DNA from: Angiostrongylus vasorum
Lineage: Eukaryota > Nematoda > Chromadorea > Rhabditida > Metastrongylidae
Assembly (NCBI GenBank): GCA_018806985.1
Contig: JADANN010000010.1
Location: 25,731-89,730 of the forward strand
Length of the DNA stretch: 64,000 bases
Reading direction: 5' to 3'
Below, piece after piece: positions 24,139-34,233 of the stretch. Below the pieces are notes generated by a model that saw only the letters and a list, made by a program, of their open reading frames with translations, made no database searches and was not told where the DNA came from. How positions within the stretch are numbered: the first letter of the stretch is position 1; each line of letters opens with the position of its first letter. A program made the translations under genes and the position numbers.

Positions 24139-24968
24139 CTAAATCAATGACTACTGTTTATAAGTTCTTACAATTTCGCTCACACATAAAACTTTCTTGG
24201 AAACCATACTACACACCAAAATCTGGGCTAGAGAGCAAGATTCTGCAGCAAAGTCTAGTGGCATTTAAGGATAAGTAACTCGAAACATCACTAAAGTAAA
24301 CATACTTTGAAACAAGGAGAAAGATTCTGAACTAAGCGAAGAATAATAAAGGTAGCATGTCTGTTAAAATATATGTTGCCAGCAGATGCTATTAGTGCTC
24401 TTAAATACGTCTTGTTTTGAGTGCATACTAAGAAGTATTAGGCGTAAACTAGGACTTCTGACTTCCTCAGAAGTGAGAAGAACGTGAAGAGGTTGTTCCA
24501 GACTCCTTCATAAGTACAAATGAACGGGGAGTGCAATGGTAACATTTGAAAAGTTCAGAGTGAAACAGTGACCATTTGACGGTCAATAACAAAAACAAAG
24601 ATACACGAGGAAATTTATATGAAGTCATGGCAAGTGTATAGATGAATCGCCATAAAAATCACTAACCTTTAGCACAGATAAGTCATAGACAGGGTTCCAT
24701 TGCACGGTAGTCTATGGAAGGACCAAATTAAAATCCACAAGTGTGGACCTCTTCCCGACGTTTTTACTCGCTTAGTACCTTATAATCAGTCATTTTCGTC
24801 ATCAACATTACCAATGTGTCACGCATTGTAAGCAAGCGATCATGCTCCTCAAACACAGAACTTGATCAGATTATTTGAAAATGGTGACACCGTATTTCGA
24901 TCAATGTAACTTGTTTCACTGATAAGCTAACATGAGGTTGTTACCAATCTCCATTCGCTTAACCCTGC

Positions 24969-25182
24969 GACGTCTTCGTCTTCCTCAGAGCCGATGATCC
25001 GAGTACATGTCCACAGTCCTTCGTCTTCACGATGTGGTGTATCTCCGACTGGGTATGCCTCATTCGATAGGTGTTCCAGTCAACAAGACCAGGCTCGAAG
25101 CGCGACGAAGACATCACATCAAGAAGACGAACGACTGGGGACATCGACTCGGATTACCGGTTGTGAGGAAGACGAAGACGTC
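24969..25182. repeat. Long inverted repeat (foldback), 66-base arms
   Basis: The left arm 24,969-25,034 and the right arm 25,117-25,182 are reverse complements with 10 mismatches in 66 positions. They are separated by an 82-base loop. Both outer ends carry GAGGAAGACGAAGACGTC when read outward, similar to the CTGAGGA...GTC segment of the PLE tails. See findings. Confidence 0.85.
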
Positions 25183-25591
25183 TAAACGGCAGCCGAATAA
25201 ATATTAGTAACAGCCTGTTGTTAGCCTATCGATGAAACAAGGTACGTTGGTATTTTATACTGAGGTTAAATGAACGTTTACAAGGATACTGTATTTTGAA
25301 ATATAACTCATCGTATCGGCAATCTAGCCATCACAAGTCACTGCGATTACACTTTTCGCAAACCTAACCATTGCTTCCCATTCAACATCGGTAGCTTGTT
25401 GTGGGTCGAGCAGAACTCGTTTTAAGACGGTTTGTTCAAAAATTGAAAGCAGTTGACCGAAGTGGACATCAACATTTTCAACGATAAGAAGATGAAAGTG
25501 AGAGCCGAAATCGAAAAAAGAAATACACTTTTAAACTTCTTGTGAAATGAAAGCGACATTGTAGGAGAAAAAAAAAAACGAACAAAAGAAA

Positions 25592-25885
25592 AAGGTTATG
25601 CCATTCTAAGTCATCATCAAAATCCATCTGAGAGAAACGAGTGGCTGGCGTGGGTGGGTCTTGTGACTGATATTCCCTCTATAGATTATAACTGTAAAAA
25701 TATAAATACAATTTAGTTAAACTACCTATACAATAAAAGGATAAAGAGGAAAACATTACCTTTTCCAACGTAATCAGCGTATTTGAGAAGACCACACGTA
25801 TGGAACGCGCAACATCGTCGTTCTCTCGAAACAACAGGTTGGTAGAGAGTGCCAGTAGAACATCATACGATTCGCGTTTCAAATA
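25592..25885 (-). CDS. Two in-phase exons of the same minus-strand gene
   Basis: Exon 25,885-25,760 (acceptor ATCGTTCAG, donor gtaatg) codes for 42 residues including YDVLLALSTNLLFRENDD and SNTLITLEK. It joins in phase 0 to an exon starting at 25,678 (acceptor ATCTATAG) with DPPTPATRFSQMDFDDD, which continues to a donor near 25,592. The first exon is helix-like; the second is acidic and probably a disordered linker. They lie between the exon groups at 26.1-26.5 and 23.7-24.1 kb on the same strand, which supports one gene. The 3' limit of the second exon is uncertain. Confidence 0.65.
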
Positions 25886-26124
25886 CTGAACGATATGTAT
25901 ATATACATATATATAGTGATGAATCACCACCATAATACAAAGAAGCACGAACCAGAGAGTAATGATTGAAAAATGGGACTATAGCAGACATATACATTCC
26001 GGAGTTATCTGGTGGCAACTTCTGCTTCCACACTCTCGACAGGAAATCTTGAAAAAAAGCGTTCACGACAAATTTCAAAAAAAATGGCATATTTTTATTA
26101 GAGGAAATGATGATTAAGTACTTC

Positions 26125-26465
26125 CTAATGTTGTGAGGAGTTCACAAGGTGATTTGAGGTGCTGATGGTGTTGCTCATTAGAAGGCGATCCGCCTGCAGC
26201 AAGACTGGAAAATGTGCACTTACTAATTTCTGAAACAAAAATTGTAGACTTAGTATGACCCTGCAGTACCTCTGACAAGAATTGTTGAACGAACCTGTTT
26301 TCGAAAGAAACCAGGGATTAGTGACGTATTTTCGTGTTTCTCTCTGTAACCAGCTTCCTTTTGTAATTTTGCGGATGCAAAAGATTTAGCAAGAATTCTC
26401 ATCAACATTATGTACCACTTTAAATTGTAGTCAACCCCAACACTATTGTTCAGCTCTACTGTGAT
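26125..26465 (-). CDS. Two in-phase exons, possible alternative 3' end
   Basis: Exon 26,465-26,295 (acceptor TTACACAG, donor gttcgt after AAACAG) gives exactly 57 codons including YNLKWYIMLMRILAKSF. Exon 26,229-26,125 (acceptor TTTTTGTTTCAG) continues in phase 0 with SAHFPVLLQADRLLMSN and reaches a TAG stop at 26,125-26,127. An AATAAA signal on the minus strand at 26,094-26,099 follows closely. This could be a genuine gene end. Alternatively a gtgaac donor inside the last exon (after AATCACCTT) lets the gene continue to the exons at 25.9 kb. Both can be true as alternative isoforms. A further exon-like piece, 26,704-26,610 (LNCMLRSNSVNNDCL), fits the start of this pair in phase but not the exon upstream. 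Confidence 0.65.
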
Positions 26466-26902
26466 CTGTGTAATTTAGATAACATCATTCTTTCATACAG
26501 GAAAGACTTCGGTAATAAACAAGTTACATTGGCACTTCTCAATACTTGAAAAAACACTTAATACGTGTAGGAATCACCTGTGAAGTCAACGAATATAACA
26601 TATATTCACTGGATTGACAAGCAGAGATGATAACGTTGTCAAACAGTCGTTATTTACAGAATTCGACCGCAACATGCAATTAAGAAATGACGTGCGTTGG
26701 TACACTGAGACATGAATCCTCCCTCACTGGTAGGTAGACACAACTCCTAGATAAGAACGGAGACGAAGTAGATCATATTTCTCGTTACAGAACTATAACC
26801 CTCATGGAAGGGTAAAAAATTAACGCAACTGAGTTTCCTGCCCGCTAATCAGTGACCGGGATTACTGGACAAGTTAAAAAATGGTACGGCTATCGTTAAA
26901 TT

Positions 26903-27177
26903 GAGGGCGCGTGCAGCGCAGTGGCCGGAGGCGCCCTGCAACACGCAGGTGGAATCGATCCCCGCACCCATGGCCCACCAAGCCTTCCTTCCCTCAAATT
27001 GGTACCAGACTTATCTGGGAGGATAGCACCACTGGCTCCATACATCGGTAGGCCACCGTGAGTCATTGTAAAGGCCAGATATGCATTCAATCACCCTCAA
27101 ACGATGCTAAACGAAGTCGAATGCACGGCGCCTCCATCAGGGATTGATCAACACCGAGAGCACTATCTTTTATTTTT
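26903..27177 (+). repeat. SINE-A copy, near consensus
   Basis: The head reads GCAGCGCAGTGGCCGGAGG and GGAATCGATCCCCGC. The core lacks part of the CCGGGGTCGG stretch. It sits in an intron of the minus-strand gene in the opposite orientation. Confidence 0.85.
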
Positions 27178-27313
27178 TCATCGTTGAATCATTCCACGAC
27201 TAGACATGTCAGAAACAAACATAGAAGTGTAAAAATAAACACTGTACTAACAAGACCGTTTTTTAGACTACTACATTATCGCTGAAAGTCGAATACCTAA
27301 GAATAAAACTTAC

Positions 27314-27622
27314 CTCTTTCGAGTTGTTAACGTTGCTAGACAACGTGCTGTATATTCGCAGATAATTCTGTGTGGAGTGTTCAAATTTCGAGCAACAATG
27401 TCGACTATTCGAGTGAGCTGTTCCTCACAAATCACGCTGGAAGTGCAGCTCCACAACTCAATCAGCCAGCCGCTGGTGCTCTTTGCCGCAGGCGTGCCCA
27501 TTTCATCTAGAGCAAGAACTGAATGCACATTACTTAGCAGCTAAAGAACCATTTGCCTTACCTAGTTGACAAGACTCCAACCTATTCAGAGCCAAGACAA
27601 GGAAATCGTTCGTGCACTCAAA
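27314..27622 (-). CDS. Two in-phase exons of the same minus-strand gene
   Basis: Exon 27,622-27,562 (acceptor ATCATTCCAG, donor gtaagg) and exon 27,518-27,314 (acceptor GTGCATTCAG, donor gtaagt) join as CTA G|TT. They give an uninterrupted 88-residue peptide including LALNRLESCQL, WLIELWSCTSSVICEEQL and IICEYTARCLATL. The text looks like helix-turn-helix repeats of a large scaffold protein (HEAT type). A weak resemblance to the N-terminal part of HEATR5-like proteins was noticed but is not sufficient for naming. Both splice sites of the second exon are close to the nematode consensus. The next exon downstream in phase 2 was not found, so the join to 26,465 is incomplete. Confidence 0.7.
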
Positions 27623-28569
27623 CTGGAATGATTAAAAGCCTCCGATACACCAGAATACAATCCAAAGCAAATGTAAGATCTATTTATTTATATATTCTCA
27701 TGAACTGATCTTGTTGAGCCAATACGAAAAAGCTGCCACCGGGAAAGGAATTAGAGACCAGCAAAGCAATTTTTTTTCGTTAGAAGTCCATAGTTTGGTC
27801 ATGAACGAGTGGTCCAACAGACATTTCAAAGAAATCATATAAGAGAGTCATAGAAGAGAAACGGCTCGAACACTGTATAACTTCACTGGAGGAGGCATGG
27901 ACAAACAATGGTGAACTTCGTAACCGTCAGACGTATATCTGACCACAAGTGTTCGGAAAGGTTCACTGAAAATTTCCTTGACGGACGTAAATTCATGAAA
28001 AGTGATATGTTCACACAAGGGAGCCTCCACGAATGTGGTAAAGTACGCTCAAAAGCCCAACACACAGAACGGAGCAAAAGTGACACCCACGTGATATCTA
28101 TGACGAGCTCACTCTATATTCTGGATCTCAAGTAGTGGCATACTAAGAAGGAATCTTGCACCGAAATAATTAATGCCTTTGACACGAATCATAACAGGTG
28201 CAAAATAGAATGGGCTATTAAGCCGGCTTTAAAAAAGATCTGCACCGTAGTTCCTTGGTTTTAAAAATCCTACGATACGAACAAAAATTAGGGCAAAGGA
28301 AAGCCAACGAATCTCAGCATACAAGCATAGACAAACCATGTGGAACAAATATGGATAAAAATACTCCAGTTGCGGGAGAATATATGAAACAAAGTGGGGA
28401 ACTACCAGTTGTTTCGCAATTTATCCGGTGGGTGCTTACTAGGCCCAAGGACATGTATACGAACTTTCCTTTTTTTACCTTTATTTTAAATTTTCGTGTA
28501 CAGTAGAAAATTTAACCTTCTCAGTGTTGGCACCTTATGACTAGGTTTGAGTTGCTTTACGTATATCGA

Positions 28570-28949
28570 CTTACTTGGTAACTAGTATCCCCCAGTGGTT
28601 GTGCGGGCCCCAATATTATCTCCATTTTTTCGGTGATTTGCTGCTTTAACCATTGTGGTTTCCTGGAGTACCGAGAACAGTCTGGCCAAAGTCTGGCCCA
28701 AGTAGTCATCGCCACAGGCAGTCGCAATCCTTGTGGATCATAGGGAGATTTGCCACCATGGGACTAATTTGATAACAGCACGGTGGTCGATCCTAGTATT
28801 GGTTTACTTTTAGCTGAACTTCCTAACAGAAATGCCGAACTCCTCATCCTGGAAGACCCTGGCGGGGAATGAATCCGCCGCTGTACATTACAGCACGATA
28901 CCCAGGAACACCTCCCAGCCATGCTGACGCGGTAAAACGTTGGGAGGGC
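28570..28949 (+). repeat. Repeat C copy
   Basis: Full-length, moderately diverged copy with GTTGTGCGGGCCCCAATATT at the start and GCGGTAAAACGTTGGGAGGG at the end. Confidence 0.75.
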
Positions 28950-28959
28950 GTATACTAGC

Positions 28960-30040
28960 CATACATAGTATCTGAATGAGTGAAAAACATGAACAACAAT
29001 CGTATAACTGTGTGTATACCATTGGATTAACACTTAAGAACTTAAATTCCCCACCAATCATTCCATTAGTCTACCGAAAATTGCTGTGAAGGTGTGGAAA
29101 GCGTCAAGCACAAAGTGAGCAAAACCGACGATCACTGGAATTTTCAAAAAAACACATACTAGCACTTTTGAACAAAACTGAACGCAATTGAACAAAGTGG
29201 AGACGTAAAATAGGAAGAAAAACCTCAACAAGTCGGACAAAAGCGGACGTCAAGTATATTTAGCTTACTCACATGCATCTGCAGAGTTCCACTCAACAAT
29301 GATAAGTAAAATGCTAGAAGTGCTGGACTTTAGGCCTCGAACTTTCTACACAACGAAAATATCGCAACGCCAAACTGCCTGTTCTGTCATAACTGTATCT
29401 CTCGAAACCAAACAAAACATTAGAATTTTTATGGAAAAAAAGACGATGAATATAGACGAAACTAGCTTTATTCCACATTTTTCTGTACAAAATAGCAAAA
29501 AGTGCGAGAAAAGGGGAGCGTAACGCTTAGTTAGTTTGCCTCAGTCTTCGTAAAATTTAGCACTTTTTGCCAAAAAATAGAGTGGTACGCGAAAAGACCA
29601 CTTAAATATCAACGAAGTACTCATTTTACGCAATTTTGAAAAAAAACAGAGTTGTTAAGGGTGCTTGACATCAAAAAGAAGCATTTAGGACTAAGTTAAC
29701 GTCTTCGTTTGACAAATGCGCTTTTGGTGAGCAACAAGTCCTTCAACCACTACAATCGAGATCAATCACTAGAAGAAATAGCTTAGTTTTCGGTATCCAT
29801 TCAAATATTTATTATTGTCACCTAAAAACTGAGAAATACTTCTGTAAGGTCACAGTCTTACGACATCCGGATCCTATAAAATGAAAAGGAATCAAGAAAA
29901 AAATCCCACCGTCTTAGGCTCGCCAGCAACCACATGCGAAGAGAAGTTACGCAGGATTAAGGCACATCTGCTCTAGAAATTTTTGATACACAGTGCTTTG
30001 GACAAGGTCCTTAACATCTCAAATACTATAAAACGTTGAA
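28960..30040. other. Intron-like stretch with one weak exon candidate
   Basis: On the minus strand an acceptor (GAAAATTCCAG) near 29,140 opens a short frame with GFAHFVLDAFHTFTAIFG ending in TGA near 29,065. There is no support from neighbours. The remainder is AT-rich with no recognised repeat. Confidence 0.25.
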
Positions 30041-30047
30041 AGAACAA

Positions 30048-30318
30048 AGCGTTGGCGGTTGATCAAACCTCAGGATATGCGTCATGCCCTGGACTCCATC
30101 AAACATTCCTAGAGGTGTTTTAGTGAATATACCGCTTACAAAATAATTTGTGGTGGCCTGGGCGATGCATCAAGTCAGTGCTGCTATGCTCCCAAACAAG
30201 TCTGGTGGCAGTTGCCGATCGGTGAGAGAGAAGGCATGGTGAACTTGTGGCGCGGAAGTCGAACTAACGACCAGTTGTGTATTACAGGGCACACCTAATA
30301 GTTTCGCTACACGCACTC
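30048..30318 (-). repeat. SINE-A copy, diverged
   Basis: Minus-strand copy with recognisable core (CAAACAAGTCTGGTGGCAG near 30,193) and head. The 136-codon frame across it and the adjoining PLE relic is not a gene. Confidence 0.7.
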
Positions 30319-30332
30319 TTTTTACCCAATTA

Positions 30333-30735
30333 ATGTATAGAATATACTGCCCTATGGGTAGAGAGGACGATTCCATAAGTCCGCGGAATGTGTACCTGAT
30401 TTTTTGTAGAGCGTGTGGGGAAGAATACATTAACGAAACGGGTAGACCACTTTGCATCTGTACAAAAGAACAATTTGCTTGGTAACTTAAAGGAAACGCT
30501 CTAATAGGCACAGCGTTCTGGATAAAACCAAAACGAACGCCAGGGAGGAATGTCTTCCGATAACACGTGAACTCGCTCATACCTCAACCTGCTTTCCTGT
30601 TTGATTGAGTATAAGATGTGTCAGTTTGACCTTTCCAAGTTCTGAAAAGGGTGAAATTCGCCGAAATTTCAGGCAGTATCGATTAAATTTGGTTGCTGAA
30701 AAGCTCGTGCGTGCTCAAGAATAAAGCACTGACTT
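30333..30735 (+). mobile_element. PLE relic (GIY-YIG domain and 3' tail)
   Basis: It translates in pieces to VYLIFCRACGEEYINETGR (YIG changed to YIN) and continues to a tail with CTTTCCAAGTTCTGAAAAGG and CGCCGAAATTTCAGGC, the decayed counterpart of the hammerhead-like motif at 3521. An internal deletion removes most of the C-terminal nuclease half. Confidence 0.7.
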
Positions 30736-30934
30736 ATTGAACACGTAAACACTCAAATTAAAGAAAAACAACCAATAGATCAACAAACTGCGCTCAAAAG
30801 GTTTCAGAATACGGAGAATTTGATTTAAAATTGAAAACCTTAATCAATTTCAAGGGTTCATTAAATAATGGAGCTTCCTTCGAGTGATTCAAAATACCGA
30901 CTTTCTATGGACATAGGTTTGATATATTTTTGTT

Positions 30935-31130
30935 TATATGAACTTACAAAGTGATCTTTTTGAGCTGACGCGAGGTCGGTACAGGTTTTCGTCGTCGTTG
31001 TCGTTGTTGGTCGATGACTGACGTTTCGGCGATTTCGGTTTCCTCAGAGCCGTGGTGTTACGAATAGGACTCGACCGAATGAATTGCAGTAGTCGCAATA
31101 CGGTTAAAAAAAGCGTGCAAATTAGATTAG
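30935..31130 (-). mobile_element. Second PLE-like family, 3' end
   Basis: Minus strand: GGCTCTGAGGAAACC, then GAAATCGCCGAAACGTCAGT (31,052-31,014), then GAC/AAC triplets and the same tail as at 8.75 kb. Here the GAAA-CGTC part is intact, but stem II is poorly paired. Confidence 0.5.
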
Positions 31131-31240
31131 AACTCGTGGAGAAAGCGGCGAGGCCAAATCGCAATTGTCAGAGGCTTTCTGCGAGGAACTAATTTCTGAG
31201 TGATTTAAAATCACCACCAGACCTTCTACTTGCCGCCTTC

Positions 31241-31372
31241 TACCTACGCAGGTCACCGCGAGACACTGTTTAGGCCAGATATGCATTCAGTCACCCCTAA
31301 CGATGTTTGGTGATGTCGGATGCATTCCACATCCACTTGGGATTGGTTAATGCCGAGAGCATTATTATTTTT
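31241..31372 (+). repeat. SINE-A 3' half
   Basis: Only the 3' half is present, from GTCACCGCGAGACACTG to the GCCGAGAGCATTATT tail. Confidence 0.65.
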
Positions 31373-31399
31373 ATTTAGCTATTTGGAGATTCCATTGCG

Positions 31400-33140
31400 A
31401 AATAAAATTCCATAATGTGTACTCACCAAACTCACAGCTGTTTAGTGTCCGACGAATTCACGAGAACATTAGGTACCTGAAGGAATACACCATTGCAACA
31501 TCAACTAGCAAACGTACGCAAGAAAACGATTCGTTGATTCAGTGGGATGTAATGGTTGGAAGAGGAATTATATCAGGGGAAAGTGGATCGGAACTCGAAT
31601 GGAATTCCTTCTGGTAGTACGATCTGAATGTTACACGAGGACAATTTCAGATTTCTCCTCACGAATGAAAAGATCTCGAACAATCAAGCAGGCACAGTTT
31701 GTTCAATGAAATATTAAAGATCTTTAGAACTGAAAGAGAAAGACAGAAAGTGATATCTGTAAGCTTACGCTTCATTCTCATCCTTTTCGTTTTCTTTTGG
31801 CCGTTTCTAAAGCTGCCTTACACGCTTTTATGCTTTTTTCTGGTCCACAAATTCGAATATAGTCAAAGTGCCAGTTGTTCAAAAAAAGGAAAGCCAAATA
31901 GTTACAACAGAATTAATTACTGAGCGCAGCCATAGAACAAACACCTTTTCCACTATAACGTCCCATTGCTTGTAAGTAACGACGTCATGCAAAAATCTCA
32001 ATTTATCACTTGCATCTTAGTAGTTCACGCAAGTAGTAAACTGGAAGCCATAAATAACATTAGTAAAGTGACAGAAATCGTCGCGGAACACAAATAGTTA
32101 ACGGCCGATCGATAAAGCGAAGAGGGGGAATGCTTTTAGTGTCCCAAAAGTTACGTGCTAGAGATGAGAATTGTAAACTTTACCTGTTCAATTCGTAATC
32201 TCGTCGACCATAGAAGTGGGTGGTGGGGGGAAAGTACGCATGAAAGAGTCGGCCTTAGTTTCGCTTGCATCAAAGGAGTGCAAAGAGTGTTTTTGTTATC
32301 CGTATACATCATTGTGGATTCTGACTACTACATCTTCTCCAAATGTCTGGTGCACTAATCGCAAGAGTTACTGAAGCCACAGGTGTTGCCGCTGTATTCG
32401 AAGAACACCAGTTAAAAGAAAGCAAGCAACCAAATCCTTGTGGGCCAGTAACTGGCAGTGTTGAAGACCTATGAACACCTTATCAAGGCTGCCACGCGAA
32501 TCCAAACAACACCATTTTCGACCATCATCTAAGGTGCAACAGTGGAGAAATGCCGACAATACCTCAAGCCATAGCTGAACCCACTTGCGAACAGCCTTCT
32601 AATTAACGGATGACCCTTGCAAAACAATGAAACGAGTGCAAAGTCTGGGCGCTACATCTGAGGACGGGACATCTGAGTAGTCACATGGGTACAACCAATT
32701 TGTCTGCATGAAACTCTTGACTCTTTAGTTCCTTCATTCTTCATCATACCAGCTTAGCGACTTCATACACCGAAGCACATCCATTTGTGCATATAGCGAT
32801 ATTTCCACGTACATATGGAAGCTCCCAATAGTTCACCGCCTAACTGCAGCTAGGCAGTTGTTTCTATATATTAAGTCGCAATGTAAAACCGATGTTACCT
32901 TTCATCGGGGTGCGAACACCTTGAAAGAGGTCCGACATTTGCACCAGGAAGCCTGCCTTATTGCGAATCTAGACCACGCTGGAACCCGAAAAGCTACTTA
33001 TTGCGACATTTTTGCCAAAGACAATGGGAGACACACGTCGTGTTCCTCGAAGAAGTCCATTGTTCTGTGAGGAAAGTGGATGCTAAGTAAGCATGAACTA
33101 GTGGACAATATTTATGAAACACGCTATGCCGAGGTGATGT
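31400..33140. other. Gene-poor stretch
   Basis: A 70-codon plus-strand frame at 32,858-33,070 (TLKEVRHLHQEACLIANL) lacks an acceptor and a recognisable family. Nothing else is supported. Confidence 0.3.
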
Positions 33141-33142
33141 TG

Positions 33143-33247
33143 AAAGCATCTCGTATCATCTAACTACGTATGCTATGTTTTCCCGCTCGACGACCATCTG
33201 GAATTTTACACGAGATGTGGCTTCAAGAAGAAGAGGAGTACCATCAG
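33143..33247 (+). CDS. Candidate exon with acetyltransferase-like (GNAT) ending
   Basis: An open frame from after a TGA at 33,140 to an excellent donor (CATCAG then gtgagg at 33,248) reads KHLVSSNYVCYVFPLDD followed by HLEFYTRCGFKKK. The pattern of a helix, a strand, and then N/D-x-x-x-x-FY-x-x-x-GF is that of the last conserved motif of GNAT N-acetyltransferases (FYEKCGF in glucosamine-6-phosphate acetyltransferases). No other part of such an enzyme was found nearby and no acceptor is clear, so this may be chance or an isolated gene relic. Confidence 0.3.
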
Positions 33248-33971
33248 GTGAGGTTAAAATTGTGTACCGTTGTTATCACACTATACCAGTGATACAGGAA
33301 AGTTCCTGTGAGTATCCTATACGTCCACAAATGTGGGAGGAACGTCTTGCGGTTTACTAAATGAAAGGTGAACAACCTTAGCTTCGTGCGACCCAGCAGG
33401 AAAAGTAGGAAGCAATGATAGCACAGTAGATGTGGAGCGAAAACAGAACACTAAAAAACACTGGGTGCAAAGGTGGACGAAGAAGTGCAAGTGCCAAAGC
33501 AAATTAAAAAAGAAGCAGGCGCGAACGAAAGATAAGAAATATAAGCAAAGTTGTGCATCTAACGAGGCCAAAAAAAAAACCTCGTTACCTGACGAAGGTT
33601 TTCACTTCAAAACGCCCGCATCGACAAAGAATGTGAGAATGCTTCACTTCATTCCTGGATACTTGATAGAATCAACAGAGTCCGCTTCCGACAACTGCAA
33701 AAAATCGAGTACAGAGACTAAAATGAAGAGAATGTAGTTCCATAAACACAGAGAGTGCCAGGCAGCCTAAGGAACTGTTCGCACGAGCGTCGCGACAACG
33801 TGGGAGCAGTCGTCTTCAGCAGTTCATTGCAACCGCTGGTGACGTCAAGCCCGAACCATCAGGCGGAAGAGTTGAAGCAAAGAAACAAAAAAAAATGTAA
33901 CAGTTGGAGCAAAGAAACTCTAAAAAGAATAACAACGGTAAACTAGAAGAACACCCTGGAAACTAATTTAC

Positions 33972-34047
33972 CTTGAGTATGGTAGCCAGCAGAATCGAAC
34001 CAGAGGGTGGAGATTACGAATGGTGGTCCGAAAACATTGCCATTTCC
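33972..34047 (-). CDS. Candidate minus-strand exon
   Basis: It is flanked by a near-perfect acceptor (GGATATTTTCAG) and donor (gtaaat) and is open in phase 0, reading GNGNVFGPPFVISTLWF and DSAGYHTQ. It lies between the exon groups at 27.6 and 40.0 kb of the same strand and could belong to the same long gene. The opposite strand is open here too, so the call is modest. Confidence 0.4.
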
Positions 34048-34233
34048 CTGAAAATATCCAATAAATGACGAAATGTCGCCAGGTTTAGTGATGTGCAATT
34101 TAAAAAATCGCTCCACAAACTCGTCAGTTCATTTGTGGAGTTGGTCACTGAACTATAACCAGCATAAAATGTGAAATTCAACGTCATTAGTTTCAATGAC
34201 AATTGTTATCCTATTGTAAAACAAGATATTGCA

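Noticed and set aside
23707..27622. ATM-type kinase or HEATR5 gene
   Set aside because: Helix-rich text and a few similar words were noticed, but no diagnostic motif was found, so no name is given.
28255..28506. 83-codon plus-strand gene
   Set aside because: No motif, no splice or 3'-end signals, and low-complexity ending; not distinguishable from chance.
30170..30580. 136-codon minus-strand open frame
   Set aside because: It spans a SINE-A and the antisense of a PLE relic.
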